From NCBI GenBank assembly GCA_030447925.1, contig JAUJNX010000004.1, positions 62,001 through 126,000 of the forward strand: a stretch of DNA of 64,000 nucleotides, read 5' to 3'. This DNA comes from Egibacteraceae bacterium. GTDB lineage: Bacteria; Actinomycetota; Nitriliruptoria; Euzebyales; Egibacteraceae. The position numbers and the translations under genes were made by a program. This document shows, piece after piece, positions 50,800 through 58,982 of the stretch. The notes under the pieces are model-generated. The model saw only the letters and a program-made list of their open reading frames with translations, did not search any database and was not told the origin of the DNA. Each line of letters starts with the position of its first letter. Within the stretch, counting starts at the first letter, position 1.

Positions 50800-53218
50800 T
50801 CACAGCGCGGCGGCGAGCTGGTCGCGGACCAGATCGGTGAGCGCGGTGGTCCCGCCGAGGACGATGCCGCGGTCGAAGCGGCCGCCGCGCTCGGCGAGGA
50901 ACACCCCCACCGCCGGGGACGCGGCCAGGTCGCGGCCGTCGACGAGCAGCAGGGGCGCGTCGAGGCGCGCGGCGACGGCGCCCGCCGCCAGGGCGTCGGG
51001 GTAGTCCGACCCCGTGGCCACGACCAGCGGGCGCGGGTCGGCGCCCAGCCGGTCCAGCACCGCCGCGGGGGGGGCCGCCGAGGTCGCGAAGCGGTCGGCG
51101 CCCGCGAGGCGCTCCACGGTGTAGCCGAGCTCCTCCAGGCGGGCGCCCACCGGGTCGGCGACCGCCGCGGGACCGACCGACGACCAGGACGCGCCGGGCG
51201 CCCAGCGCCGCGAGCGCCAGCTCGGTGGGGGCCGGCAGCCGGTCGCGCTCGGTCAGCAGGGTCGGCGGGCCGTCGGGACCGGCCCCCAGCGCGCCGCGGA
51301 CAGCGCGTCGGGGAAGTCGGTGCCGCGGGCCAGGACCACCGTGCCGTCGGCACCGACGCCGGCGGCCCGGGCGGCGGCGGCGGCGGTCGCGAAGCGGTCG
51401 GGGCCGGCGACGCGCTCGACCGCCAGGCCGAGCCCGGCGAGGTCCTCCAGCACGCGCGGGCCGACGGCGACCTCGCCGCCGACCACCACCACGCGGTCGA
51501 CGCCCAGGTCGGTGAGCACGGCGGCGACCTCCCGGGCAGGCCGGCGGGGTCGGTGAGCAGCAGCGGGGCGTCGAGCCCGGCGGCCAGGGCGCCGGCGGCC
51601 AGCGCGTCGGGGTAGTCGCGGCCGGTGGTGACCACGGCGACCTCGGCCTGGTCCCAGTGGCGGCGGGCCGCGGCCACGGCCGTGCCCACGCGTGGGTCTG
51701 ACCGGCGACGCGGTCGACGGGGGCGGGGGGCTCCGGGGCGGGCGGCGGCTCCGGCACCGCGGGGGCGGGACGTCCGGCGGCGGTGGCGCGGGCGGCTCGG
51801 GCGCGGGCGGCTCGGGCGCGGGCGGTGCCGGGCGCGGCTCCGGCGCCACGCCGATCCGCCCCGCGGGACCGCCCGTGGGGCAGCCGTTGGCCGGCGTCGG
51901 CGTTGACCGAGAACAGCGTGGAACGCAGGTCCATGCTGCGGCGGAACTGGTTGCCGTCCACCGTCCGGGTCCGCTCGGTGCCGACGATCGTGACGCCGCC
52001 GTAGCCCAGGTCGAGGTCGCCGACCCGGCAGGCGTTGCCCTGCGGGCCGGGGAAGGTGACCTCCAGCGCGCGGCCGACGCCGAACGCCGCGCCCAGCTCG
52101 TCGGCGGAGACCGTGCGCGACCAGGTGCGCAGCGGGTTGTCCCCGGCGTTCTCCCAGCGCGTGTCGTCGACCGGCTGGTGGTGCGGCAGGACGCCGCCGA
52201 ACACGAACGCGGTGGACTCGCTGTACCCGGCGTGGGACGAGGAGTAGAAGGCGTCGGCCACCTGCCCGTCCACCGTCACCGCCCGCGCCGCGGAGTAGTC
52301 GGGCGACCGGGTCGCGTCCACCGCCGCGCGCCAGCGGGCGCCGAACTGGCCCCGGGACCCCTCACTCTCCTTCTCCCACCCCGAGTAGGCCTGGTCGACG
52401 GTGGTGGCGTACAGGTCGCAGCGGCAGGCCGTCCGGGCGCCCTCGTGGCGCAGCCGCCGGATCACGGCGTAGGAGCGGGCGGCGATGGCCTGGGCCTTGA
52501 GCGCCTCCTCCGGCCACGACGACGGCACCTCCGCAAGGCCGTAGAGGTAGCGGTCGAACGGCGCGACCTCCACGGTCACGAACATGGTCGGGGTCGCGTC
52601 GTACACGCTGTCGAACTCCAGGAACCCCCAGCGGTAGCGGTTGCCCGCGCGGATGATCCTGCGGTCGCCGTCGTCGGCCGACAGCCGCGCGCGCAGCAGC
52701 GCGTAGCGGTCGCCGCCGCGCCAGATCTCGCGGTCGCCGTCGCGGACGACGTAGCGCACGTCGCCGCCCTCGATCGTGAGCCCCACCGTCCAGGTGACAT
52801 CGGGGGCCAGGCGCAGGCCGGTGTCGGTGCACTCCCCGTCGCGGCACAGCTCGAAGGGGATGGTGCCCTCGACGCCGCTGACCCGGCGGGAGGTCGCGTC
52901 GGTGTCCAGGCTCACGCGCACCGCGCCGGGCATCCTGATGGTCCCGACCTGGGCGCCCGGGTAGTAGGTCTCCACGATGGTCTCGGCGTCGCAGCCCAGC
53001 AGGGCGGCACCGCGCGCGCCGTACTGGCTCATGCCGGCCCCGTGGCCCGAGCCCCCGCCGGTGATGCGGAAGTCACCGGGGTCCGGCGTCGCCGGGACGA
53101 TCTGCTCGCCGCCGGACGGCAGGCAGGTGGCCGCCGGCTGCGCCGCGGCGGGGACCGCGGGCAGGGCGGGGAGCGCCAGCAGCGCGAGGACGACCGACAC
53201 CAGGACCAAGCGCTGCAT
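50800..53218 (-). pseudogene. SpoIID/LytB-domain protein with cell-wall-binding repeats 2, frameshifted
   Basis: Intact from ATG 53218 for about 440 residues: signal peptide (LVLVSVVLALLALPALPAVP), then a SpoIID domain (GGGSGHGAGMSQYGARGAAL, FDRYLYGLAEVPSSWPEEAL, KAQAIAARSYAVIRR, FYSSSHAGYSESTAFVFGGV). It then passes through a Pro/Glu linker into three CWB2 repeats read in changing frames: TAVAAARRHWDQAEVAVVTT and GRDYPDALAAGALAAGLDAP; VERVAGPDRFATAAAAARAA and VLARGTDFPDALSA; VERLAGADRFATSAAPPAAV and GSDYPDALAAGAVAARLDAP. Shifts lie near 51895, 51760, 51695, 51530, 51290 and 51180. SpoIID acts on glycan strands in peptidoglycan remodelling; CWB2 anchors to wall polymers. Six shifts with well-kept domains suggest consensus errors as much as decay. 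Confidence 0.8.
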
Positions 53219-53220
53219 GT

Positions 53221-53262
53221 GGGGTCAACCCCTCCGTAGCGTTGCGATGACTCAGCGTCATC
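53221..53262 (-). promoter_or_regulatory. Operator-like palindrome and ribosome-site hairpin
   Basis: Two structures lie before ATG 53218. GGGGT-CA-ACCCC (53221-53232) can fold into a hairpin that takes in part of the GGAGGGG ribosome-binding site. GATGAC-TCAGC-GTCATC (53246-53262) is a 6-5-6 inverted repeat placed just after a TTGATG that could be the -35. They suggest control at transcription and translation. Confidence 0.4.
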
Positions 53263-53309
53263 AACATGCTGGCGCACGAGCGCAGAAGGGGCAAGAGGTA
53301 ACTTTGTTG

Positions 53310-55947
53310 CTAGTTGGGGCTGAAGCGCACCAGGACGCCGGTCAGCAGCGCGCCCCACCAGCACAGCTGGGACACCACGGCGGCGACCGCCGCGCGGCGG
53401 ACCAGCCCGGGTGGCGCGTCGGCGCGCGTCAGCAGCGCCGGGTACGTCGCGGCTGCGCGGCGCAGGCGGTAGGCGTTGAGCCCCCCGACCCCGATGCCGA
53501 GCACGAGCAGCAGCTTGACCCACATCAGCGGCTGCGACAGGTCCGGCGCCAGCAGCGCGCCGCTGACCAGGAGCCCCGCGTAGCCCAGCCAGATGGGCAG
53601 CTCGACGTCGGCGCCGACGCGCAGGACGTCGCCGAGGGGGCGCCGTCCCCGCAGCCAGCGCAGGCCCACCGCGTCGATCGCGACGACCCCGCCGAGGCCG
53701 ACCGCCAGCGATGCGAGGTGGACCAGCACCGCGGCCTGGAACACCAGGCGGGGCGGGTTGAGCTGGCCGCCGACCACCACGGCGTCGGCCCAGACGACCA
53801 CGAGCACCGCCAGGGCCACCAGCGGGCGGGGACCCTTCCCCGACGGGATGGTCGGGTCCGCCGCGGCCGCGCGGCGCCGGCGGGTGCCGGCCTCCTGCGC
53901 CGGAAGGGCCGTCGTGGCCGCCGCGCGGGACGTCGGCTCCTGGACCGGGAGGGCGCTGGTCGCGTCGGCGCGCGGGGTCCGGGTCGTCGGCGCCGAGGCG
54001 GGCAGTACCCCGGTGCCCTCCGCGCGGCGCGCAGGGGCGGCTGGTCGGCGGCGCGGCCGGGAGCACGCCGGCGCCGTCCGCGGCGGCGCGCGGGGGCCGG
54101 GCGCCGGGGGCGCCCAGGCGGGGTCGTCGTCGTCCAGAGGGGCCCGGCGCGCCTCGGGACCGGGCGACGGCTCCCACTGCGGGTCGCGGGGCGCCGGTGC
54201 GCGCACCTCCCCGGGGGGCGGTGCGGCCCAGGGGGCGACATCGTCGCGCGCGGGCGCGCCGGGGGCGGACCAGGCCAACGTGCCGGGCGGCGGGGTGGGG
54301 TCGTCGTCATCCACCGCGGCGGGACGCTCGGCGGCCGCACGCGTGTGCCGCGTCTCGGGTCGCCAGGGAGCGGCGGGGGCCGCCGGGGGTGCGGGCTGCG
54401 CCTCCCAGGGCGGGCGCCAGGGCACGGGGGCCGCGGCCGGCGGGTCGGTGTCGCCCCCGCCCGTCGTCGCCGGCTCCCAGCCGTCGTCGTCCGCGGCGGC
54501 CCGGCGGGTCGAGCCGTCCCACCGCTCCACGGCGGCGGCGGCGGGGGCGGGGGCGGGGTCCGGCTCGGGCTCGGGGGTCCAGCCGCTGGCGGCGCCCTGC
54601 TGGGCGGGCACGTCGTCCCACCCGTCGCCGGCCGCCGGGGGTCGGGCGGGACCGGTGCGGGGGCGGTCGGCGACCACGGCGCCGCGGCCGCCCGCGAGGT
54701 CGCGTCGGTCGGCGTCCACCGCGGACGCCCCGCCGCCGCCCGCGCGCGACGACCACGCCGCCTCGCCGAGCGGCGCCGCGGGCGCCGGGGGCGACCCGTT
54801 GGGCGACCGCGAGGACCACGGCTCGTCCCGTTCCGGCGCCGCGGCCCCCGCCGACCGCGACGACCACGGCGGGTCAGCGGGGGCGGGGCGGCGCCGTTCG
54901 ACGACCGGGACGACCACGGCGCCTCCGACACCGGCGCGGCCGGCGGCGGGCCGTCGGGAGACCTGGACGACCACGGCACGTCGGACACCGGGGGCGGCGC
55001 GGCCGGGCGTGACGACCACGGCTGCTCCCCCGACGGCGGCGGCGCGCCGTTGAGGGACCTGGACGACCACGGCGCGTCCGGCACCGGCGGCGCGGCCGGG
55101 CGTGACGACCACGGCTGCTCCCCCGACGGCGGCGGCGCCCCGCTGGGGGACCTGGACGACCACGGCGCCTCCGGCACCGTCGGCGCGGCCGGGCGTGACG
55201 ACCACGGCTGCTCCCCCGACGGCGGCGGCGCCCCGGTGGGGGACCTGGACGACCACGGCGCCTCCGGCACCGGCGGCGACGCGCCCGGGCTGACCGCCGG
55301 GCGCGACGACCACGGCTGCTCACCCGCAGGCGGCGCATCGTCGGGCGACCCGGACGACCACGGCACGTCGCGCTGCGGCGAGGGCGCGGCCGGGGCGGCA
55401 GGCCGCGACCACGGCTGCTCGCCCGACGGCGGCGGCGCGCCGTTGAGGGACCTGGACGACCACGGCGCGTCCGGCACCGGCGGCGAGGCGGGCGGGGCCG
55501 CCGGGCGCGACGACCACGGCTGCTCGCCCGCCGGCGGCGGCGGGCCGTTCGGGGACCTTGACGACCATGGCGCGTCGGGCACCGGCGGCGGCGGGGCCGG
55601 GCGCGACGACCACGGCTGGTCGCCCGCCGGCGGCGGCGCTGGGCCCGCGGCGGGGGCGCCGCCGGGGCCGGCGGGCGGGACGACCACGGCTCGTCGCGGG
55701 GCGGGGCCCACGGGTCGGCGGCCGGGGGCGGCCCGTCGCGGGGGGTGGGGCGGGCGGCGCGGGAGGTGATGGGGGACGTCGTGGGCGGGACCTCGTCGGA
55801 CGGCGGCCGCCGCCACGCGCCCTCGTCGCGGTCGTCCGCGGGCACGGCAGGAGCACCGGGGGCGGGCTCGCCGGTCATGACGGCGTGCCAGCCACCGCGT
55901 TCGTCGGCGACCTGCCAACCGTTACGGGTCTCCGGCCTGTGCTGCAT
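53310..55947 (-). pseudogene. PWSSR-repeat membrane protein, frameshifted
   Basis: The restored product is about 879 residues. N-terminus (ATG 55947): HRPETRNGWQVADERGGWHA. A long disordered region carries about 19 copies of [DE]xPWSSR[SP], mostly as 31-residue units such as DAPWSSRSLNGAPPPSGEQ. An acidic Pro/Trp-rich stretch follows (DDGWEPATTGGG, DDDDPAWAPPAPGP), then TxALP-type short repeats. The C-terminal 190 residues have about five membrane segments (LVALAVLVVVWADAVVVGG, LVHLASLAVGLGGVVAIDAV, LPIWLGYAGLLVSGALLAPD, MWVKLLLVLGIGVGGLNAYR, VSQLCWWGALLTGVLV). Frames change near 55670, 54890 and twice near 54050-54110. TATGGT lies 7 nt before the ATG. The membrane part faintly recalls CopD-like proteins; function unknown. 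Confidence 0.7.
54745..55690. repeat. Coding tandem repeats, 93-bp unit
   Basis: The block GACGACCACGGC (reverse complement codes PWSSR) recurs about 19 times. The regular core has a 93-bp period, with CGTGACGACCACGGCTGCTC at 55008, 55101 and 55194, then a 108-bp step to about 55302; flanking units are degenerate. Copies differ by scattered substitutions, so this is an old, diverging array rather than a simple duplication. Confidence 0.85.
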
Positions 55948-55972
55948 GCGACCGACCATAGTCCACCGGGTC

Positions 55973-56013
55973 GGGGGTCACACCTCCCCGCCCTGTTGGA
56001 CAGGGTGACCCCC
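55973..56013 (-). terminator. Nested palindrome between rhamnosyltransferase and PWSSR genes
   Basis: GGGGGTCAC (55973-55981) and GTGACCCCC (56005-56013) form a 9-bp stem, inside which CCCTGT-TGG-ACAGGG (55991-56005) forms a second tight stem. It begins 14 bp after the stop of the GT2 gene, where a terminator of the rml operon would be expected, but there is no T run. It also covers the -35 area of the PWSSR gene and could be an operator. Confidence 0.4.
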
Positions 56014-56026
56014 CGGCCGCGCCCCC

Positions 56027-56938
56027 CTACGCGTGCCCGTGCGTCTTCCCCCGCAGGGCCGTCCACGCCATCGCCGCCAGCACCCACGCGACCAGCCCCA
56101 GGCGGATCAGCGGCCGCAGCGCCGCCCGCCGCCCGCGCGCGTACCGGGCGCCGAAGAACCGGTCGAGCGAGCGCGCGTGCTCCACGGCCATGCGGTAGCG
56201 CACCCGCGACACCGACCCGCCGACCGTGTGGAGGATCTCGGTGACCGGTGAGAACACGACCAGCCACCCGGCCTCGCCCATGCGCGCGCACAGGTCGACG
56301 TCCTCGACGAACATGAAGTACCGCGCGTCGAACCCGCCGACGGCGTCGAACGCCTGGCGCCGCACCGCCATGCACGCGCCGCTGACCCAGTCGACGACCC
56401 GCTCGCTGCGGTGGTCCCAGTCGCTCAGGCGGTAGGCGCGCGTCCACGGGTTCTGCGGCCAGAACAGCCCGAACGCGGCGTGCGCGAGCGCCTGCCCGAT
56501 CGACGGGAACGACCGCGCGGACAGCTGCAGCCGCCCGTCGGGGAAGCGGATCAGCGGCCCGAGGACCCCGACCTCGGGCCGGGCCACCAGGAAGTCCCGC
56601 ATCGCCTTTGCCGACCCCGGCGGGAAGCGGGTGTCGGCGTTGGCCAGGACGACGACCTCGGCCGACGACGCGGCGACGCCGGTGTTGGCCGCCTGCCCGA
56701 AGCCGACGTTGGGCAGCGACAGCACCAGGGCGTCGGGGTCGGCCGCCTGCGCCGCGGCGGCGCTGCCGTCGCTGGACCCCGAGTCCACGACCACGATCTG
56801 GTCGGCGCCGGCGTCGCGCAGGGACTCCAGGCACGCGACGAGGTCGTCGCGGGTGTCGTGCACGACGACGACGACGGCGACCCGGACCTCGGCGTCGCCG
56901 GTGCCGGGACGGACGAGGTCCGGCGCGACGGCGCTCAT
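56027..56938 (-). CDS. wbbL: GT2 rhamnosyltransferase, WbbL-like
   Basis: A 303-residue GT2 enzyme: VAVVVVVHDTRDDLVACLES, IVVVDSGSSDGSAAAAQAAD, LSLPNVGFGQAANTGVAAS, VVVLANADTRFPPGSAKAMR (NAD as metal site), FPDGRLQLSARSFPSIGQAL, WVSGACMAVRRQAFDAVGGF, FMFVEDVDLCARMGEAGWLV. This is the profile of dTDP-rhamnose-dependent rhamnosyltransferases such as mycobacterial WbbL, which adds rhamnose to GlcNAc-PP-polyprenol to form the linker of the wall polysaccharide. It ends the LCP-rmlA-rmlB-rmlD operon, as expected if it uses the dTDP-rhamnose made there. Confidence 0.87.
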   Translation of the reverse strand: MSAVAPDLVRPGTGDAEVRVAVVVVVHDTRDDLVACLESLRDAGADQIVVVDSGSSDGSAAAAQAADPDALVLSLPNVGFGQAANTGVAASSAEVVVLANADTRFPPGSAKAMRDFLVARPEVGVLGPLIRFPDGRLQLSARSFPSIGQALAHAAFGLFWPQNPWTRAYRLSDWDHRSERVVDWVSGACMAVRRQAFDAVGGFDARYFMFVEDVDLCARMGEAGWLVVFSPVTEILHTVGGSVSRVRYRMAVEHARSLDRFFGARYARGRRAALRPLIRLGLVAWVLAAMAWTALRGKTHGHA

Positions 56939-57060
56939 GCGTGCACCTCACACGCCGGGCGGCTCGCGAGCACGGACTCCGGCCTTCGGCCCGCGGCGCT
57001 CATGCGTACACCTCACACGCCGGGCGGCTCCCGAGCACGGACTCCGGCCTTCGGCCCGCG
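56931..57060. repeat. 65-bp imperfect tandem repeat
   Basis: Bases 56931-56995 and 56996-57060 match except at two positions; a third partial copy begins at 57061 (GCGCTCA). Each copy begins with GCGCTCATG, the reverse complement of an ATGAGCGC start region, so the duplication includes the start of the rhamnosyltransferase gene. Confidence 0.93.
56935..57003 (-). CDS. 22-residue small ORF B in tandem repeat
   Basis: ATG 57003 opens a 22-residue frame MSAAGRRPESVLASRP followed by ACEVHA; its TGA overlaps the ATG of the rhamnosyltransferase gene (56938) as ATGA. It arises from the 65-bp repeat. It could couple translation from rmlD to wbbL or be only a by-product of the duplication. There is no family and no independent evidence of expression. 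Confidence 0.35.
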   Translation of the reverse strand: MSAAGRRPESVLASRPACEVHA

Positions 57061-57068
57061 GCGCTCAC
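57000..57068 (-). CDS. 22-residue small ORF A in tandem repeat
   Basis: GTG 57068 lies 4 bp after the rmlD stop and opens a 22-residue frame VSAAGRRPESVLGSRP followed by ACEVYA; its TGA overlaps the ATG of small ORF B. It differs from B at the start codon and at two other residues (G/A and Y/H). The two form a chain of stop-start overlaps linking rmlD to wbbL. Confidence 0.35.
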   Translation of the reverse strand: MSAAGRRPESVLGSRPACEVYA

Positions 57069-57072
57069 ATGC

Positions 57073-57924
57073 TCACCTGGCGGCCGCCGGGGCCAGCTCG
57101 GCGACCAGCCGCGGCAGGGACTCCTCCCAGCGCGGTAGGGGCGGCAGGCCCGTCAGCCGCGCCATGAGGTTGTCGAGCACCGAGTTCGCCGGCCGCGGGG
57201 CGGGCGCCCCGTACTCGGCGGTGGTGATCGGCGCGACCGCCACGTCGAGCCCCGCTTCGCGGTAAGCGGCGACGGCGAGCTCGTACCAGGTGCAGGTCCC
57301 GCTGTTGGTCAGGTGGTAGGTCCCGAAGCGCCCGGTGACGGCCAGGCGGCGGATCGCCGGGGCCAGGTCGAACGTGAATGTCGGCGACCCGGTCTGGTCC
57401 GCGACGACCTTGACCGCGTCGCGCTCGCGGCCGACCCGCAGCATGGTGCGCACGAAGTTGCCCCCGTGCGCGCCGAGCACCCACGAGGTGCGCACGATGT
57501 GGTGCCGCGGGAGGGTCTGGCGGACCAGCTGCTCACCCGCCGCCTTGGACCGCCCGTAGACCGACTGCGGGTTGACCGCGTCGAACTCGGTGTAGGGCCG
57601 GTCGGACCGCCCGTCGAACACGTAGTCGGTGGACACGTGCACCATCACCGCGTCGCCCAGCGCGCAGGCCCGCGCCACCCACCACGGCGCCAGCGCGTTG
57701 GCGCGCCACGCCGCGTCGGGCTCGGACTCCGCGGCGTCGACCTTGGTGTGCGCGGCGGCGTGGACGACGAGGTCCGGGGCGTGGTCGCGGACGGACGCGA
57801 CGACCGCGGCCTCGTCGGTGACGTCCAGGTCGGCCCGGGTGAGCCCGACCACGTCGTGGTCGGCGAAGGCCTTCACCAGGTCGTGCCCCAGCTGCCCCCC
57901 GGCGCCGGTGACGACGACCCTCAC
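57073..57924 (-). CDS. rmlD: dTDP-4-dehydrorhamnose reductase
   Basis: A 283-residue short-chain reductase: VVVTGAGGQLGHDLVKAF (NADPH site), TRADLDVTD, PDLVVHAAAHTKVDAAESEP, VHVSTDYVFDGRSDRPYTEF, catalytic YGRSK, VRTSWVLGAHGGNFVRTML, VVADQTGSPTF. These are RmlD signatures; it makes dTDP-L-rhamnose, the last step of the pathway. GTG 57924 overlaps the rmlB stop as GTGA. Confidence 0.95.
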   Translation of the reverse strand: MRVVVTGAGGQLGHDLVKAFADHDVVGLTRADLDVTDEAAVVASVRDHAPDLVVHAAAHTKVDAAESEPDAAWRANALAPWWVARACALGDAVMVHVSTDYVFDGRSDRPYTEFDAVNPQSVYGRSKAAGEQLVRQTLPRHHIVRTSWVLGAHGGNFVRTMLRVGRERDAVKVVADQTGSPTFTFDLAPAIRRLAVTGRFGTYHLTNSGTCTWYELAVAAYREAGLDVAVAPITTAEYGAPAPRPANSVLDNLMARLTGLPPLPRWEESLPRLVAELAPAAAR

Positions 57925-58982
57925 GGCCGCGCCCCGCCCTCGGGCTCCGCCTCCGGGTCGATGCGCGCGTCGGTGGACGGCACGGGCCCGGCCGGGGGCA
58001 GGCCGCGGCGCTGGGTCGCGCCCTGCGCCTTGAGGGGCCGCCACCACCACTCGTTGGCCCGGTACCAGTCGATGGTGGCGTCCAGGGCGGCGTCGAAGGC
58101 CGTCTCCGGCTTCCACCCCAGGGCCCGCACCTTGGCGGTGTCGACCGAATAGCGCAGGTCGTGGCCGGGCCGGTCGGCGACGTGGCGGATCATGTCCTCG
58201 CCCGCGCCGAAGCGGTCGAGCAGGCGCAGGGTCAGCTCGCGGTTGGTCATCTCGTTGCCCGCGCCGACGTTGTAGACCTCGCCGGGCGTGCCCTCGGTCA
58301 GCACCAGCCACTGCGCCGCGACGTTGTCCAGGACGTAGGTCCAGTCGCGCACGTTGCGCCCGTCGCCGTACAGCGGCACCGGCTGGCCGTCGATCAGGTT
58401 GGTGACGAACAGGGGGATGACCTTCTCCGGGAAGTGGTACGGGCCGAAGTTGTTGGCCGTCCGGGTCACCGTGATCGGGTACCCGTAGGTCACCCCGTAG
58501 GAGCGCGCGAGCAGGTCCGCGGACGCCTTGGACGCCGCGTACGGCGAGTTGGGCTCCAGGGCGTCGCCCTCGACGAAGGAGTCCGGCTCGGGGATCGAGC
58601 CGTAGGTCTCGTCGGTGGAGATGTGCAGGACGCGGCCGACATCGGCGCGCATCGCGGCCTCGAAGACGGTGTTCGCGCCCAGCACGTTGGTGGTCACGAA
58701 CTCCGCGGACCCGGTGATGGACCGGTCGACGTGGGTCTCGGCGGCGAAGTTCACGACCGCGTCGTGGCCGGGCAGGACCTCGGCGAGCGCGGCGCCGTCG
58801 ACGATGTCGCCCTGCACGAAGGTGTAGCGCGGGTCGTCGGCGAGGTCGCGCAGCGACGCGGGGTTGCCCGCGTAGGTCAGCTTGTCGTAGTTGGTGACCC
58901 GCACGTCGGGCTGGGTGGTCAGCACGTGGCGGATGAAGTTGGAGCCGATGAACCCGGCCCCGCCGGTGACGAGGATGCGCAT
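57921..58982 (-). CDS. rmlB: dTDP-glucose 4,6-dehydratase
   Basis: A 353-residue enzyme: MRILVTGGAGFIGSNFIRH (NAD site), VTNYDKLTYAGNPASLRDL, VVNFAAETHVDRSITGSAEF, HISTDETYGSI (catalytic T-D-E), YAASK, RTANNFGPYHFPEKVIPLFV, LYGDGRNVRDWTYVLDN, all standard for RmlB, which converts dTDP-glucose to the 4-keto-6-deoxy sugar. ATG 58982 directly follows the rmlA stop (TAGATG). The last 25 residues are an extra Pro/Glu-rich tail. Confidence 0.96.
   Translation of the reverse strand: MRILVTGGAGFIGSNFIRHVLTTQPDVRVTNYDKLTYAGNPASLRDLADDPRYTFVQGDIVDGAALAEVLPGHDAVVNFAAETHVDRSITGSAEFVTTNVLGANTVFEAAMRADVGRVLHISTDETYGSIPEPDSFVEGDALEPNSPYAASKASADLLARSYGVTYGYPITVTRTANNFGPYHFPEKVIPLFVTNLIDGQPVPLYGDGRNVRDWTYVLDNVAAQWLVLTEGTPGEVYNVGAGNEMTNRELTLRLLDRFGAGEDMIRHVADRPGHDLRYSVDTAKVRALGWKPETAFDAALDATIDWYRANEWWWRPLKAQGATQRRGLPPAGPVPSTDARIDPEAEPEGGARP

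Noticed and set aside
54745-55690. Regular repeats that could look like a CRISPR array
   Set aside because: The unit is 93 bp without unique spacers, a multiple of three, and it codes PWSSR repeats in the minus-strand gene.
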